A stretch of 64,000 nt of DNA. It comes from Pseudoalteromonas sp. GCY (GTDB lineage: Bacteria > Pseudomonadota > Gammaproteobacteria > Enterobacterales > Alteromonadaceae). Under the pieces are notes generated by a model. That model searched no databases, was not told where the DNA came from, and worked only from the letters and a program-made list of their open reading frames with translations. The stretch is from contig NZ_CP068023.1 of assembly GCF_016695175.1 (NCBI RefSeq), positions 4,068,501-4,132,500 of the forward strand. Direction: 5' to 3'. The position numbers were made by a program, and so were the translations under genes. How positions within the stretch are numbered: the stretch's first letter is position 1; every line of letters begins with the position of its first letter. Of this stretch, positions 16,414 through 25,742 are shown piece after piece.

Positions 16414-17739
16414 ATGACACGCGTTGCTCACCATCCCACCCTTGTTTTTTTCTTTACTATTATTGGCTTAGTAATTTCCAATGGGCTCTCGCTATATTTG
16501 TATATACAAGGTGGCTTTTCGGCAACTTGGCTGTTGATCACCCTTATTACCATCGCGTTTATTTCAACCTTATACTTTCAATTTAACAAGCAAAACAAGC
16601 ACATGGGTTTTGTACTTAAATCTTTAGCCAATGGCGATAGCTCCTTGGGATTAAGCCAACATCATCCCATGCGGCAGCACTTAGAAGAGATCAAAACGCG
16701 GATCCAAAGCGCGCGATTGAGCGCAGAGCAGCAGGCTCACTTTTTACAAACCTTGTTAGTGCATATCGACTTGGCTGTTTTGGTGTTCGACAGCGAAGGG
16801 AAGGTTATTGAATCAAACCCAGCGGTAACCCGTCTACTCGGTAAACCCATTAATCACAGCGAAGATTTAGAAGATATCGCACCACTGGTTAATGAATGCG
16901 ATAACAGCTTGAAAACGATAGCAAATTGGCAATATGGTGAGCAACAAGATAACTTGTCTATACAAATAACGTCAGCGCAGATCCAAGGGCAAATTCGTAA
17001 AATTGTCACCTTACAATCCATTCGTGATGCATTACAAAACAAAGAGCAGCAAGCCTATAAACGCCTCACCAAAGTGCTTACGCACGAGGTGGCTAACTCT
17101 ATCACCCCTCTGTCATCCATTGCACAAACCTGTGAGGGACTCTTGCCCGACACATTGAGTTTTGACGATGAAGAAGATAAACAAGACCTCGCCTTAGCAC
17201 TGCAAACACTGGCAAAACGCACTGAGTATCTGGGCGCTTTTATCGCCCGTTTTAGAACGGTGAGTAATTTACCAAGTCCAGCGCTGCAACCTGCTCAGCT
17301 TGCGCCGCTGGTAGAGGGCATCTATCAGTTACATCAACAAAGCTGTCATCAAGCGAACATAGACTTACAGCTTGATATTAGCCACTCCCAACTGGTGATG
17401 TTAGACACGGCTCAGATTGAGCAAGTGCTTATTAACTTAACCAAGAATGCCATTGAAGCGGTGCAGCAGCGCAATGCCGAAGACCTGCGAAACGCGCGCC
17501 AAGTGGTGTTGAAAACAGGAGCCAATAATGCAGGCCAGCACTATATAGAAATAAGCGACAATGGCCCTGGCATTGCCGAACATGTAGTCGACATGATTTT
17601 CGTGCCGTTTTTTACCACTAAACAACAAGGCTCGGGGATCGGCTTAAGCCTCTCAAGACAAATTATGATTAATCATGGTGGCGACTTAATTTATCTTAGG
17701 CGCGAGCAAGGCGCCTGCTTTAGATGCGTGTTTGGTTAA
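16414..17739 (+). CDS. Sensor histidine kinase (NtrY/PAS type)
   Basis: A 441-residue membrane kinase. Two TM helices span about residues 7-29 and 34-52 with almost no periplasmic loop, which suggests it senses a membrane or cytoplasmic signal. A PAS-like domain follows (about 105-180, LLVHIDLAVLVFDSEGKVIESNPAV). The HisKA phospho-acceptor is His224 in LTHEVANSITPLSS. The ATPase domain has the N box (LINLTKNAIEAV), G1 (ISDNGPGI), and G2 (GSGIGLSLSRQI). AGGAAGAAAAGAA precedes the ATG. It is in operon with the NtrC-type regulator and should control its phosphorylation. Its signal is unknown; detection of damage or a toxic peptide at the membrane would fit the efflux genes nearby. Confidence 0.9.
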   Translation: MTRVAHHPTLVFFFTIIGLVISNGLSLYLYIQGGFSATWLLITLITIAFISTLYFQFNKQNKHMGFVLKSLANGDSSLGLSQHHPMRQHLEEIKTRIQSARLSAEQQAHFLQTLLVHIDLAVLVFDSEGKVIESNPAVTRLLGKPINHSEDLEDIAPLVNECDNSLKTIANWQYGEQQDNLSIQITSAQIQGQIRKIVTLQSIRDALQNKEQQAYKRLTKVLTHEVANSITPLSSIAQTCEGLLPDTLSFDDEEDKQDLALALQTLAKRTEYLGAFIARFRTVSNLPSPALQPAQLAPLVEGIYQLHQQSCHQANIDLQLDISHSQLVMLDTAQIEQVLINLTKNAIEAVQQRNAEDLRNARQVVLKTGANNAGQHYIEISDNGPGIAEHVVDMIFVPFFTTKQQGSGIGLSLSRQIMINHGGDLIYLRREQGACFRCVFG

Positions 17740-17871
17740 CTAACTTGAGCTTTGCTTAAGGGCTTATCTTTAGTTCAGAGCAAATAAGACTAAAGGCCGG
17801 GTCTAGCCTTGAGGATTTGTGAACTTATAAAAAGTAGGTAAACTAGAAGTATCTAATTTAGGGAAAAGTTC

Positions 17872-18648
17872 GTGCACACCGTATACAAACCTATTCTTAC
17901 TATTACTGGAGTTGGCTGGACTGCCGTCATCATATTTTTAACCGCAATCGACTTGCTGCACGATTGGGTTGAGGTAGAAAGTGAGCGGCTGAATAATCCT
18001 ACCTGGTGGGCTTTGCAGGAGTGGGGACTCTGGTATATTTACACACCAATACTCTTCTTGTGGCTAAATAATCTCAGCCAACAGAATAAGGTGTGCTGGC
18101 GCAATTACTTCGTTTGCTGCTCAGCTTTATTCGTGGTGAGCATGTCTATACAAGCCGGATTCGACTACCTCGTTTATCGCGATGATATTCCCTATACCTT
18201 GTATTATTTTGCGCCATTACATCCGCTGGTGATCTACGTATGTTTTATGATTTGGCACAAGTTTATCCGTATTAAAAACAATGAAGAAGACAATAGCACC
18301 GCGATAAATCAACGTTTGCTTGTGGATTTAGGCGGCGATAAATCATTTTTACAGATCAAAGACATCGTGCACATAGTGGCTGCTAAAAACTATGTTGAAA
18401 TTCACACCGAGTCACATCAATATCTCAAACGAGCGACCCTATCTCAGTTTGAAGCAATGCTGCCAACCGATATGTTTGTGCGCACCCACCGCTCTTATTT
18501 GGTTAACCTGGCCTATGTTGAACGTATCATCACCAAAGCTTCAGGCAATGCCATCATCAAGTTATCAACGGGCGCGCAAATTAGCTTGAGTAAAGGTTAC
18601 AAGAAAGCACTAAAGTCACGCTTCGATACACTTTCTCAGGCTGCATAA
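17872..18648 (+). CDS. Membrane-anchored LytTR-family transcriptional regulator (first)
   Basis: A 258-residue protein with four predicted TM helices (about residues 8-30, 53-72, 82-105 and 113-133), then a cytoplasmic LytTR DNA-binding domain (about 155-255) with FLQIKDIVHIVAAKNYVEIH and VRTHRSYLVNLAYVERI. There is no receiver domain, so it is a one-component membrane-bound regulator, not a classical response regulator. The start is GTG at 17872 with GGGAAAAG upstream. It points toward a TonB-receptor-like gene 139 bases downstream, which it may regulate. A related regulator lies at 25743-26606, on the far side of the same group of genes. Confidence 0.85.
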   Translation: MHTVYKPILTITGVGWTAVIIFLTAIDLLHDWVEVESERLNNPTWWALQEWGLWYIYTPILFLWLNNLSQQNKVCWRNYFVCCSALFVVSMSIQAGFDYLVYRDDIPYTLYYFAPLHPLVIYVCFMIWHKFIRIKNNEEDNSTAINQRLLVDLGGDKSFLQIKDIVHIVAAKNYVEIHTESHQYLKRATLSQFEAMLPTDMFVRTHRSYLVNLAYVERIITKASGNAIIKLSTGAQISLSKGYKKALKSRFDTLSQAA

Positions 18649-18654
18649 CATCAG

Positions 18655-18693
18655 CGGACGACGTGAACCCGCTCTCGGTTTCCCGTCGATCCG
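18655..18693. other. GC-rich hairpin between the LytTR gene and the receptor gene
   Basis: CGGACGACG (18655-18663) pairs with CGTCGATCCG (18684-18693) with one bulge. Inside it GAACCCG pairs with CGGTTTC with one mismatch, giving a long stem capped by CTCT. There is no T-run, so it is not a normal terminator. It may be an RNA structure that separates expression of the two genes, or a lone REP-like element. Confidence 0.4.
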
Positions 18694-18787
18694 TCCCATA
18701 GAACCACCTTATGTACCTAATAATTTGTTTTATCTGATTTTTTATTTTTAATAGCGCAATCGAGAGCTTTTTATTCAAAGAGGAACA

Positions 18788-20755
18788 ATGACACGATTTC
18801 ATCCCTCCAAGACGGCCTATTACGCTTTAATGAGCGTCATAAGTAGCAGCGTTTACGCCAATATGGATAACGCTAAACCGAGTGTTTATGCTGGAAGTTC
18901 ACTGCAACAGTTTGCAGCACAAGATGCACTTGCTACCATCGAGCGCTTACCGTCATTCACACTCATTGAACAAATTGGTGAACGCGGCCTCGGAGGCAGT
19001 TCTGCCAATATTTTATTAAATGGCATGGAGATCCGCGTAAAGTCTGGATCGGTCTCGGAGTATTTAAAACAACTTCCCGTTGACCAAATCGTTGCGCTAG
19101 AAGTGTACCTCAGTCACCACCCATTCCCTTCACTTAAGCAATATAATCAAGTTGTTAACATCATTCGTAATGAAAAAAACAATGCCTATAATTGGCAACT
19201 AGGTCGTGCAATAAATGCCAGTACCTCCACTGGCATAACAGCATTGGCGGGATTTGTATTACCTAAAGGGCAATGGACACACAGCGGTCATCTTCAAGTT
19301 CAGAATCAGCCGTTTAAAAGCACCAGCCAAGGTCAGCTGTTCGCGTCTGATAACACACCCGAGGAAAAGAGCGAAGAAACATTTAAAGAGCAAAGTGAGC
19401 GAATAACGCTCTCACTTACCAGCCATAAAACCTTTCAGGATGGTGCCCTAACGCTCAATGTTCAGGCTGTAAAAGACAACTTGCAATCGCAATACGAATG
19501 GCTGTACCGCACGCCAACTTCACCCAGCGATGTTGAATCTGCGTTTTCGCAAGAGCGCGATAAAACAAACACTAGCGAAATGTCTATCGATAGGCAGTGG
19601 CAAGGTCAGCGCTGGAGCACACAGCTTACAGGCTACTACTCAAAACAAAAGAATGAGTTGCACATGCTTGATGGTCTCTCTGCGCAACTTTCAACACCGA
19701 GCTTTACACAGTATAAGCGTACTGACGAGCGAGTAATTCGCCTGATGGTAAACGACGCGGTCTCGGAGTACGGTCTTGAGGCCAGTATCAATCGCGTAAA
19801 TGCCAACACACTATTGCCCGAGGAGCAGTTACACAGCACGATAAAAGAGCTAAGTTTTGAGCCCTTTGCTGCTTTTACTTGGTCGCTTTCACCCAAATGG
19901 CGGTTACACAGCAAACTGGCAGCCGAGCAGGCAACACTTTCGACCAATAGTAATAAGAGTGAAGATATTCAGCATCTCATCGCCAAGCCGTTGGTGCGAT
20001 TAAATTATGACGCGACAAAAAGCACTCAGTTTACAACCACCTTAAAGCATGAAGTGGAACAGCTCGATTTTTCACTTTTTTTACCAGAGCTCAACGCAGG
20101 ATTTGACCGCTTACAGTTTGGCAACCTTGAAATAAAGCCAATGCAGTACACTGAACTTGCGCTGCAAATTGATATTGAAGAAGGTGAAAGATGGCGTTTT
20201 AACGTTAAACCTTTTTATCAGTGGCAAAAAGATGTGCATGAATATCAGCAAGATAATCGAGGTGAAAGCATAGTTGAAAATGCCGGGGATGCCGCGCTTT
20301 GGGGGCTAGATGGTGCGGTTAATCTCGACTTATCAAGCTGGATCAACAACAGTCAGCTCAATCTTGATTATAGTTATCGAGACGCATCATACCGTGACGC
20401 GCTCACAGGAAAACGTGCGATTAACGGGACTGTTCCACATAGGGCTAGCGTGCAGTTTCGACAAAGCTTTAATCGCTTTTCTTGGAGCGCAGAGATTTCC
20501 AGTGGGGATAGTTATCGCGAATATTACCCAGATGAGCAATTTATTGAATCAGGTTCTTTGCAATTGACTTTGCAAGCGCAGCTTCAAGTGAGCCAACGCG
20601 TTAAGCTCAATCTAAAGGCTTCGCCACTCACGTCTAGATACGAATATCGACGCTTGTATTACAACGCCTCACGGGCGAACGCCATAAGCGCAGTAGAAAC
20701 TATTTACGAGCGTGTACCACCTGAGTTTGCGTTCACGCTCAGTGGTAGTTGGTAG
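18788..20755 (+). CDS. TonB-dependent receptor-like outer-membrane protein
   Basis: A 655-residue protein with a signal peptide ending near SSVYA (residue 24). A short plug domain follows (about 40-125), with ALATIERLPSFTLIEQIGERGLGG and ILLNGMEIRVKSG, and then a beta-barrel of alternating residues. No clear TonB box was seen, and the protein is smaller than typical receptors of 700-900 residues. It lacks the usual C-terminal Phe and ends in SGSW. AGAGGAACA gives a strong ribosome site. It lies downstream of a LytTR regulator and convergent with the GMC oxidoreductase gene. It probably imports a ligand or forms a pore; no substrate can be assigned. Confidence 0.75.
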   Translation: MTRFHPSKTAYYALMSVISSSVYANMDNAKPSVYAGSSLQQFAAQDALATIERLPSFTLIEQIGERGLGGSSANILLNGMEIRVKSGSVSEYLKQLPVDQIVALEVYLSHHPFPSLKQYNQVVNIIRNEKNNAYNWQLGRAINASTSTGITALAGFVLPKGQWTHSGHLQVQNQPFKSTSQGQLFASDNTPEEKSEETFKEQSERITLSLTSHKTFQDGALTLNVQAVKDNLQSQYEWLYRTPTSPSDVESAFSQERDKTNTSEMSIDRQWQGQRWSTQLTGYYSKQKNELHMLDGLSAQLSTPSFTQYKRTDERVIRLMVNDAVSEYGLEASINRVNANTLLPEEQLHSTIKELSFEPFAAFTWSLSPKWRLHSKLAAEQATLSTNSNKSEDIQHLIAKPLVRLNYDATKSTQFTTTLKHEVEQLDFSLFLPELNAGFDRLQFGNLEIKPMQYTELALQIDIEEGERWRFNVKPFYQWQKDVHEYQQDNRGESIVENAGDAALWGLDGAVNLDLSSWINNSQLNLDYSYRDASYRDALTGKRAINGTVPHRASVQFRQSFNRFSWSAEISSGDSYREYYPDEQFIESGSLQLTLQAQLQVSQRVKLNLKASPLTSRYEYRRLYYNASRANAISAVETIYERVPPEFAFTLSGSW

Positions 20756-20793
20756 GCCGGCACTAATCGCGCCTACCGACCTTAGTGTTCTTA

Positions 20794-23700
20794 CTAATAT
20801 CGCTCTAAATGATTGAGAATATGTGGAAAAACATCTACATCAGCCTGACGCCCAAAGATACAATCTATGTGCGCGTAATTGGGGATCACCTTACGCGTAA
20901 ACTGAGCATCACCAAAGGCAAGACAAAGACGTTCATAGGTTTTTTTCGTGCTCTCAGGTAAATAACATTCGTTATCTGCCCCGCTAATAAATAGCGTCGG
21001 CACGTTTAATCGGTTGATGTGTGGCATGTAAACGTCCTTACCATCTGCATCAACCAGTTTTCCTGCGCGACAAATTGCAGCAAGGTGCTCAAGGGTTTGA
21101 ATATTGGCTTCGGCAAATAGTTCATCAATATGCTCATGCAGCAAATCGGTTAACTGATCATGACGATATAAGGAGGCGTACATAAAAGTCACGCGATGGC
21201 AGCTATCATTATTGCATCGCCCTTGTGCTTCAGCGAGCGCGTACAAGCCTAGCGCCTTATCATACAAAGAGGCAAGCCCATTGTTCTGCTGTGGTACTCG
21301 CGCTGTTAGCGAGTCTACCCCCAGCCTTTCTAAAAATGAAGGGAGATGTAAACCTGTCTTCATTTTCGTTGCCATCGGCACCACGACATCCGCTGCAATT
21401 TGTGATGCAACGACACAGCGAACTCCTGTAAGGCCGCTAAGCATAGACATAAAGAAGGTCGTAGCACCATAGCAATGCACCACCGCCTGAATACTATCCG
21501 CTCCCGTAATGGTACGGATTTTGTTCACCGCGGCAGGGTAATCGTATTTCGCTACCTGATCGCCATTCGATTGCTTTGCGGCGGCAGGCAACAAAATACT
21601 GACTCGATAATCCAATAGCCACACGTCATATTGGTTAGCGACTAGGTACTCTACTAAGTTGGTATCTATCATGTCGGTGGAAAAGATACTCGAAGCAACT
21701 CCCAGCCCATGCACTAACATAACTGGGCCCTTGTCACCGCCACGATAACGAGTCAGTGATAGCTGCACATGATCAGCTGTATCAAACAAGTATACTTCAG
21801 GTGTTGGGGCCCTTAGCGGCCGCTTTTTGCGCACCAATTCACCACTGTGCATTTTTTCTTGGTAAAAAATACTGCCGTAACTTTGATATAGTGTGCCCGC
21901 AAAAAACTGCCCAAAGCGCGCGATGGCTTTTAAGCGAGCCGCTTTACTCTCTGCATGACTTACACGAATAGTGGCAAGCTGCGTCACAAAATCAATCGGC
22001 GCTATCTTCATAATACCGTGACCACATACGGCCCCTTGAGTATCTTCTCCTTCATGAATATCAACAAATAACGTTGTAGTATCATCCCAAAGATCGAGTG
22101 AGTGAGGGTCGTCTTTGATTAACTTAAAGGCATTAAAGAAGTACTGTTTGCTATCCTCCGCCATTAAATTCATTTTATAGATCATCTTACGGGTATTTGG
22201 TGGAAAGGCCTGACGCTCAAACAAACGAAACTCACCATTACGAACGGTCAGTGGTTTATCAGAAAGCACATTACACTCAACGCGACCCGAAATACGCGCT
22301 TTATGTTGCGGGTCGGTCAACATCACCTCTAGATCCGTCGAGCTGACCGTCAACACAAACGACAGCGTTTGGTTTGTTTCTTGGCCCTGCTGATAGGCAG
22401 CTAAGTAGGTTTGTAAAGAGGTAGAGCCAGGCTCTACCACGCGACTAAAATAGCCCTGCATTCGCTCTGTAAACGCCAATCCCGTTGTGGTCGGCTCAGC
22501 GGTACGGGAACGGCTTGAAGGCAGCTGATAGTCAATTTGCCAATCACGGTCCTTGGCGATAAGTGCACAGCAGCGCTCCGTCAATGCACTTATCGTAAGC
22601 AGCGGATTGACAGCAAGCGAAGTTGGGATGATGGCACCATCTGACACATAGAGCGAGTCGTAGCAGGCATCACCCTCACCCATAAACACTTGCCCTTTAT
22701 GATTCACCACCCCTTCAGAACCTGTCTCAGCAAGTCGACAGCCACCTAAAGGATGAACTGTAACCAAGCGATTATTCAACCACGGTGACCAAATCGGGTT
22801 TTTAACATAGGTCCCACCAAGCGCTTTTGTCGCTTGGAGCAGCTTTTCGCTCGCATGATGAAAATTAGACTGAGTTCCTAACTCTGGCCAACTGATATTT
22901 AACTTGTCTTGCTCAAAAGTTATGACACCTTGGCTATCATCATGACTCATTACTAGGTAGGTCTGAGTATGCTTTACCGCACCATGATAAGCGCCTCGCC
23001 ATTGGCTTTGCCATACTCTAGCTTGCTCCTTCAAAGCATCATGAAAACCATGATCCGTATCGAGCCCAGCTACGCCCGCAGCACTTGCAAGTGCCGTAGG
23101 TAACACTCCTGCCATTGCGCCGGGTAAACTTCCCTCTTCGATAATCATTTGCTGCGCGCGTTCACTCGCTTCACGGAGATCTATTGCACTGGTGATACAA
23201 GGTCCTGTAGGCGCTTTTTCTTCTGGCTCTAGATTACCAACCCCAACGCCATCGATTTCACTGTCGCAGTTATAGCCAAAGCCCAACATATCGCCATTGC
23301 CGGTAAAATGCTGACCAAGTTGCGAAGAGATAGCCAAACCGCGACTTTGACTACGCAATAAAATTTCATTACTGCCCAGCGTGCCTGCTGCCAAGATCAC
23401 AATATCCGCCTCAACAAATAACGGCGCAGCAGAAAAGCATTCTGCGCCGGTCCCCATGTCTTGGTAAAACACCCGCCAACCGGAGTCGGTTTTCTCAAGG
23501 TAGCGCACACTGGCCTGACAATAGATTTCTGCACCATGGTTCCAAGCATCGGGTAAGTAATTCATTCGAGTGGTGTTTTTAGCATTGAAATTACAACCAG
23601 ACACACAGTCTCCGCAGTTATTACATGCTTGCTGCTCAACACCCACATGGTTAATGCCACCTTCAGGGGTAGCAAAACATACATTGATTGGCACTTTATT

Positions 23701-24219
23701 AAAGGGAGCTTCCAATGCATTTGCCGACTGCTGGTGAGCCTTCAGTTTATTCAAAGTTGGGGAATGTTCAGGGTATAACGCAGGTTTAAGCATCTCTCGA
23801 GCCCGCGAGAATCCCTCTTCCAACAAACCATCCTCATCATCTCTAATCGCGTGTGGCCATGCAGGGTCTTTTAGTACTGCATCTACTGGGGGCAAAGCAA
23901 CATTGGCATTGATAAGAGAGGTACCACCTAAACCACAACCGACGACGACATTCTGTTCACGGTGCATATGAATATCAAATAATCCCAAATGAGAGCCCTT
24001 GTGCCCTGTTTGGCTATTAAACTGCAATTCACCAGCGGCCTCCAACTCGGTATCCGGAAATTCTCCCGTTAAAAACTCGCGCCCTCGCTCTAGTAGACAG
24101 ACTGATTTTCCGGCTCTTGCCATACGTGACGCAGCGATAGATCCGCCATAGCCACTGCCAATAACAAGTACGTCGTAATGAGGCTGAATTGTCGCCAGAG
24201 GTGAAGAAATTGGTTTCAT
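20794..24219 (-). CDS. GMC (cholesterol-oxidase-like) oxidoreductase fused to an alpha/beta hydrolase
   Basis: A 1141-residue two-enzyme fusion. The N-terminal half (to about 570) is a GMC flavoprotein: the FAD-binding VIGSGYGGSIAASRMARAG near residue 19, a cysteine cluster CNNCGDCVSGC near 193-203 as in several cholesterol-oxidase-type members, and the C-terminal HPLGGCRLAETG segment. A linker of about 200 residues leads to an alpha/beta hydrolase domain (about 820-1141) with the oxyanion-region HGLG. Its nucleophile elbow reads VVHCYGA, so the nucleophile is Cys916, not Ser; candidate Asp (ISGADN) and His (NYAHID) follow. It likely oxidises an alcohol or sterol-like substrate and processes an acyl or ester group. 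The substrate is unknown. There is no signal peptide. Confidence 0.85.
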   Translation of the reverse strand: MKPISSPLATIQPHYDVLVIGSGYGGSIAASRMARAGKSVCLLERGREFLTGEFPDTELEAAGELQFNSQTGHKGSHLGLFDIHMHREQNVVVGCGLGGTSLINANVALPPVDAVLKDPAWPHAIRDDEDGLLEEGFSRAREMLKPALYPEHSPTLNKLKAHQQSANALEAPFNKVPINVCFATPEGGINHVGVEQQACNNCGDCVSGCNFNAKNTTRMNYLPDAWNHGAEIYCQASVRYLEKTDSGWRVFYQDMGTGAECFSAAPLFVEADIVILAAGTLGSNEILLRSQSRGLAISSQLGQHFTGNGDMLGFGYNCDSEIDGVGVGNLEPEEKAPTGPCITSAIDLREASERAQQMIIEEGSLPGAMAGVLPTALASAAGVAGLDTDHGFHDALKEQARVWQSQWRGAYHGAVKHTQTYLVMSHDDSQGVITFEQDKLNISWPELGTQSNFHHASEKLLQATKALGGTYVKNPIWSPWLNNRLVTVHPLGGCRLAETGSEGVVNHKGQVFMGEGDACYDSLYVSDGAIIPTSLAVNPLLTISALTERCCALIAKDRDWQIDYQLPSSRSRTAEPTTTGLAFTERMQGYFSRVVEPGSTSLQTYLAAYQQGQETNQTLSFVLTVSSTDLEVMLTDPQHKARISGRVECNVLSDKPLTVRNGEFRLFERQAFPPNTRKMIYKMNLMAEDSKQYFFNAFKLIKDDPHSLDLWDDTTTLFVDIHEGEDTQGAVCGHGIMKIAPIDFVTQLATIRVSHAESKAARLKAIARFGQFFAGTLYQSYGSIFYQEKMHSGELVRKKRPLRAPTPEVYLFDTADHVQLSLTRYRGGDKGPVMLVHGLGVASSIFSTDMIDTNLVEYLVANQYDVWLLDYRVSILLPAAAKQSNGDQVAKYDYPAAVNKIRTITGADSIQAVVHCYGATTFFMSMLSGLTGVRCVVASQIAADVVVPMATKMKTGLHLPSFLERLGVDSLTARVPQQNNGLASLYDKALGLYALAEAQGRCNNDSCHRVTFMYASLYRHDQLTDLLHEHIDELFAEANIQTLEHLAAICRAGKLVDADGKDVYMPHINRLNVPTLFISGADNECYLPESTKKTYERLCLAFGDAQFTRKVIPNYAHIDCIFGRQADVDVFPHILNHLERY

Positions 24220-24280
24220 TTGGTTGATTCCCTCTTCTTATTTGCGCTCACCACCTTGCCCGTGGCGATGCTATCCGTGA

Positions 24281-24304
24281 AGTATCCTCCGCCGGAGGCA
24301 TACT
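24281..24304 (-). other. Hairpin between the acyltransferase and GMC genes
   Basis: AGTATCCTCCG pairs with CCGGAGGCATACT with one bulge, a GC-rich stem without a T-run. It lies in the 153-base gap between two minus-strand genes and may be a weak terminator or a leader structure. Confidence 0.35.
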
Positions 24305-24372
24305 GACCCTGGGGCCTGCTGACCCTAGCAATAAGAATAGAGCATTTATTGCACAATGGTGCACTAAGCAGG

Positions 24373-25575
24373 TTAAATAATCCGGAGGATCAGTGGCAGC
24401 AATAACAAACTGCCCAACCCCCAAAGAATTTTATTGTTTGTCAGCAAAGCAGTGCGATACCCCACCATTAACCCCAGGGAACCCAGCTTTGGCACCAGCC
24501 AAAACAACAATCCAGAAAATAGCAGTGTTCCTGTGATCACCAACAGGCTCTCAGGCACACCACCGAGTTGATAACGGCTCAGCCAGAGCGCCAAGGCAAT
24601 AATCACGCTTTGATGCCAGAGATAAATGGGAAACACCGCTTTATTGAGCCCCGTAAGCAGCGGATGAGGACGGTTAAGATAACGCGCCGCCAGTACCAAT
24701 ATCAACAACACCGCGCACACGCGTTGCAACACCAACACAAAACTCCCACACCAAGTAATGAAGGTAGTAAGCGTGTCTTGCTGCAACCAGTAAAAATGAT
24801 ATAAAAGCAAAATAATCATGGTATTGACTGCACAAATCCACAGCAGCACTTTACCTTGCCGAGCAAGCCAATCCCAAAACTGATTATGTTTAGCAAGCAG
24901 ATAGCCTGCGAGCAGAAAAACAAATCCGTGAAGCTCTCTTTTGCTATCGCCCTCTAATGCTAACTGAGCCCAGAGTAAGATTGCAAAAGCCAGCACGCTT
25001 AGCGCGTAAGTTGACCCGCGCAAAGTGATAAAATACCGGATCCTTACTTGAAGCTTAGAATTAAAGACGATATGCAACACAGCAAGGAGCAAAGTAAAAC
25101 GCCATAATTCTCGCAAATACCACAAATGATTGACATCGACATGGGGCCAAATACCGCGTTGATACTGACTGAATAAAGGGCTGTTAAAATCTATAAACTG
25201 TTTGTAAAAGTCAAGATACCCAAGCGTTAACCCAGCATTTTGCTGCATTTCTGCATACAGTTGCACGGGCACAACAAGCCATATGCCAAATAATAGCGGG
25301 AGTAATAACAAAGGGGTACGAAAGAGCATTGCTGTGCATGCACCTTGTTTATCAAAAATATATCTTAGCGCAACACCCGAGATAAACCAGATAAGCAACA
25401 TTCGCCATGGTGAGATAAGTAACATCAGATATTCTAGCCAAACCGAAGTATAGGCACTCTTGTAGTGAAAACCCCAGTTAGGTACATATAACATGGCGGT
25501 GTGATAAAAAATGAGTATCGTAAATGCAATAACACGCAGCCAGTCTAGCTCTACTCGCCGATTTAAATGATCCAT
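24373..25575 (-). CDS. Acyltransferase family 3 membrane protein
   Basis: A 400-residue integral membrane acyltransferase with about ten TM helices. It begins NRRVELDWLRVIAFTILIFYHTAMLY, the typical start of the family, where the His in FYHT is a likely active-site residue. The VNHLWYLREL segment near residue 145 is also typical. Members O-acylate sugars, lipids or other molecules at the inner membrane; the acceptor here cannot be told. It is divergent from the LytTR regulator at 25743, a common arrangement that suggests regulation by it. The ribosome site is weak. It reads toward the GMC gene, so the two may form a loose transcription unit. Confidence 0.82.
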   Translation of the reverse strand: MDHLNRRVELDWLRVIAFTILIFYHTAMLYVPNWGFHYKSAYTSVWLEYLMLLISPWRMLLIWFISGVALRYIFDKQGACTAMLFRTPLLLLPLLFGIWLVVPVQLYAEMQQNAGLTLGYLDFYKQFIDFNSPLFSQYQRGIWPHVDVNHLWYLRELWRFTLLLAVLHIVFNSKLQVRIRYFITLRGSTYALSVLAFAILLWAQLALEGDSKRELHGFVFLLAGYLLAKHNQFWDWLARQGKVLLWICAVNTMIILLLYHFYWLQQDTLTTFITWCGSFVLVLQRVCAVLLILVLAARYLNRPHPLLTGLNKAVFPIYLWHQSVIIALALWLSRYQLGGVPESLLVITGTLLFSGLLFWLVPKLGSLGLMVGYRTALLTNNKILWGLGSLLLLPLILRII

Positions 25576-25742
25576 GTTATTTTCTTTTTGAAAGTAAACT
25601 TACCCCCACAGTGCGCCAATACAGCGTACAAACAAACGAAATTTGCTTAAATAACAATAGCTAGGGATTAACCGTGGAATAGAGGGATAAAATAAGTGAC
25701 CGCTTTGCATCCAGTTGCTAGAGTAAAAGAAAAACTCAAACC

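Noticed and set aside
20751..20777. Terminator between the receptor-like and GMC genes
   Set aside because: GGTAGGC and GCCTACC are inverted repeats 13 bases apart, but the stem is short and no T-run follows on either strand.
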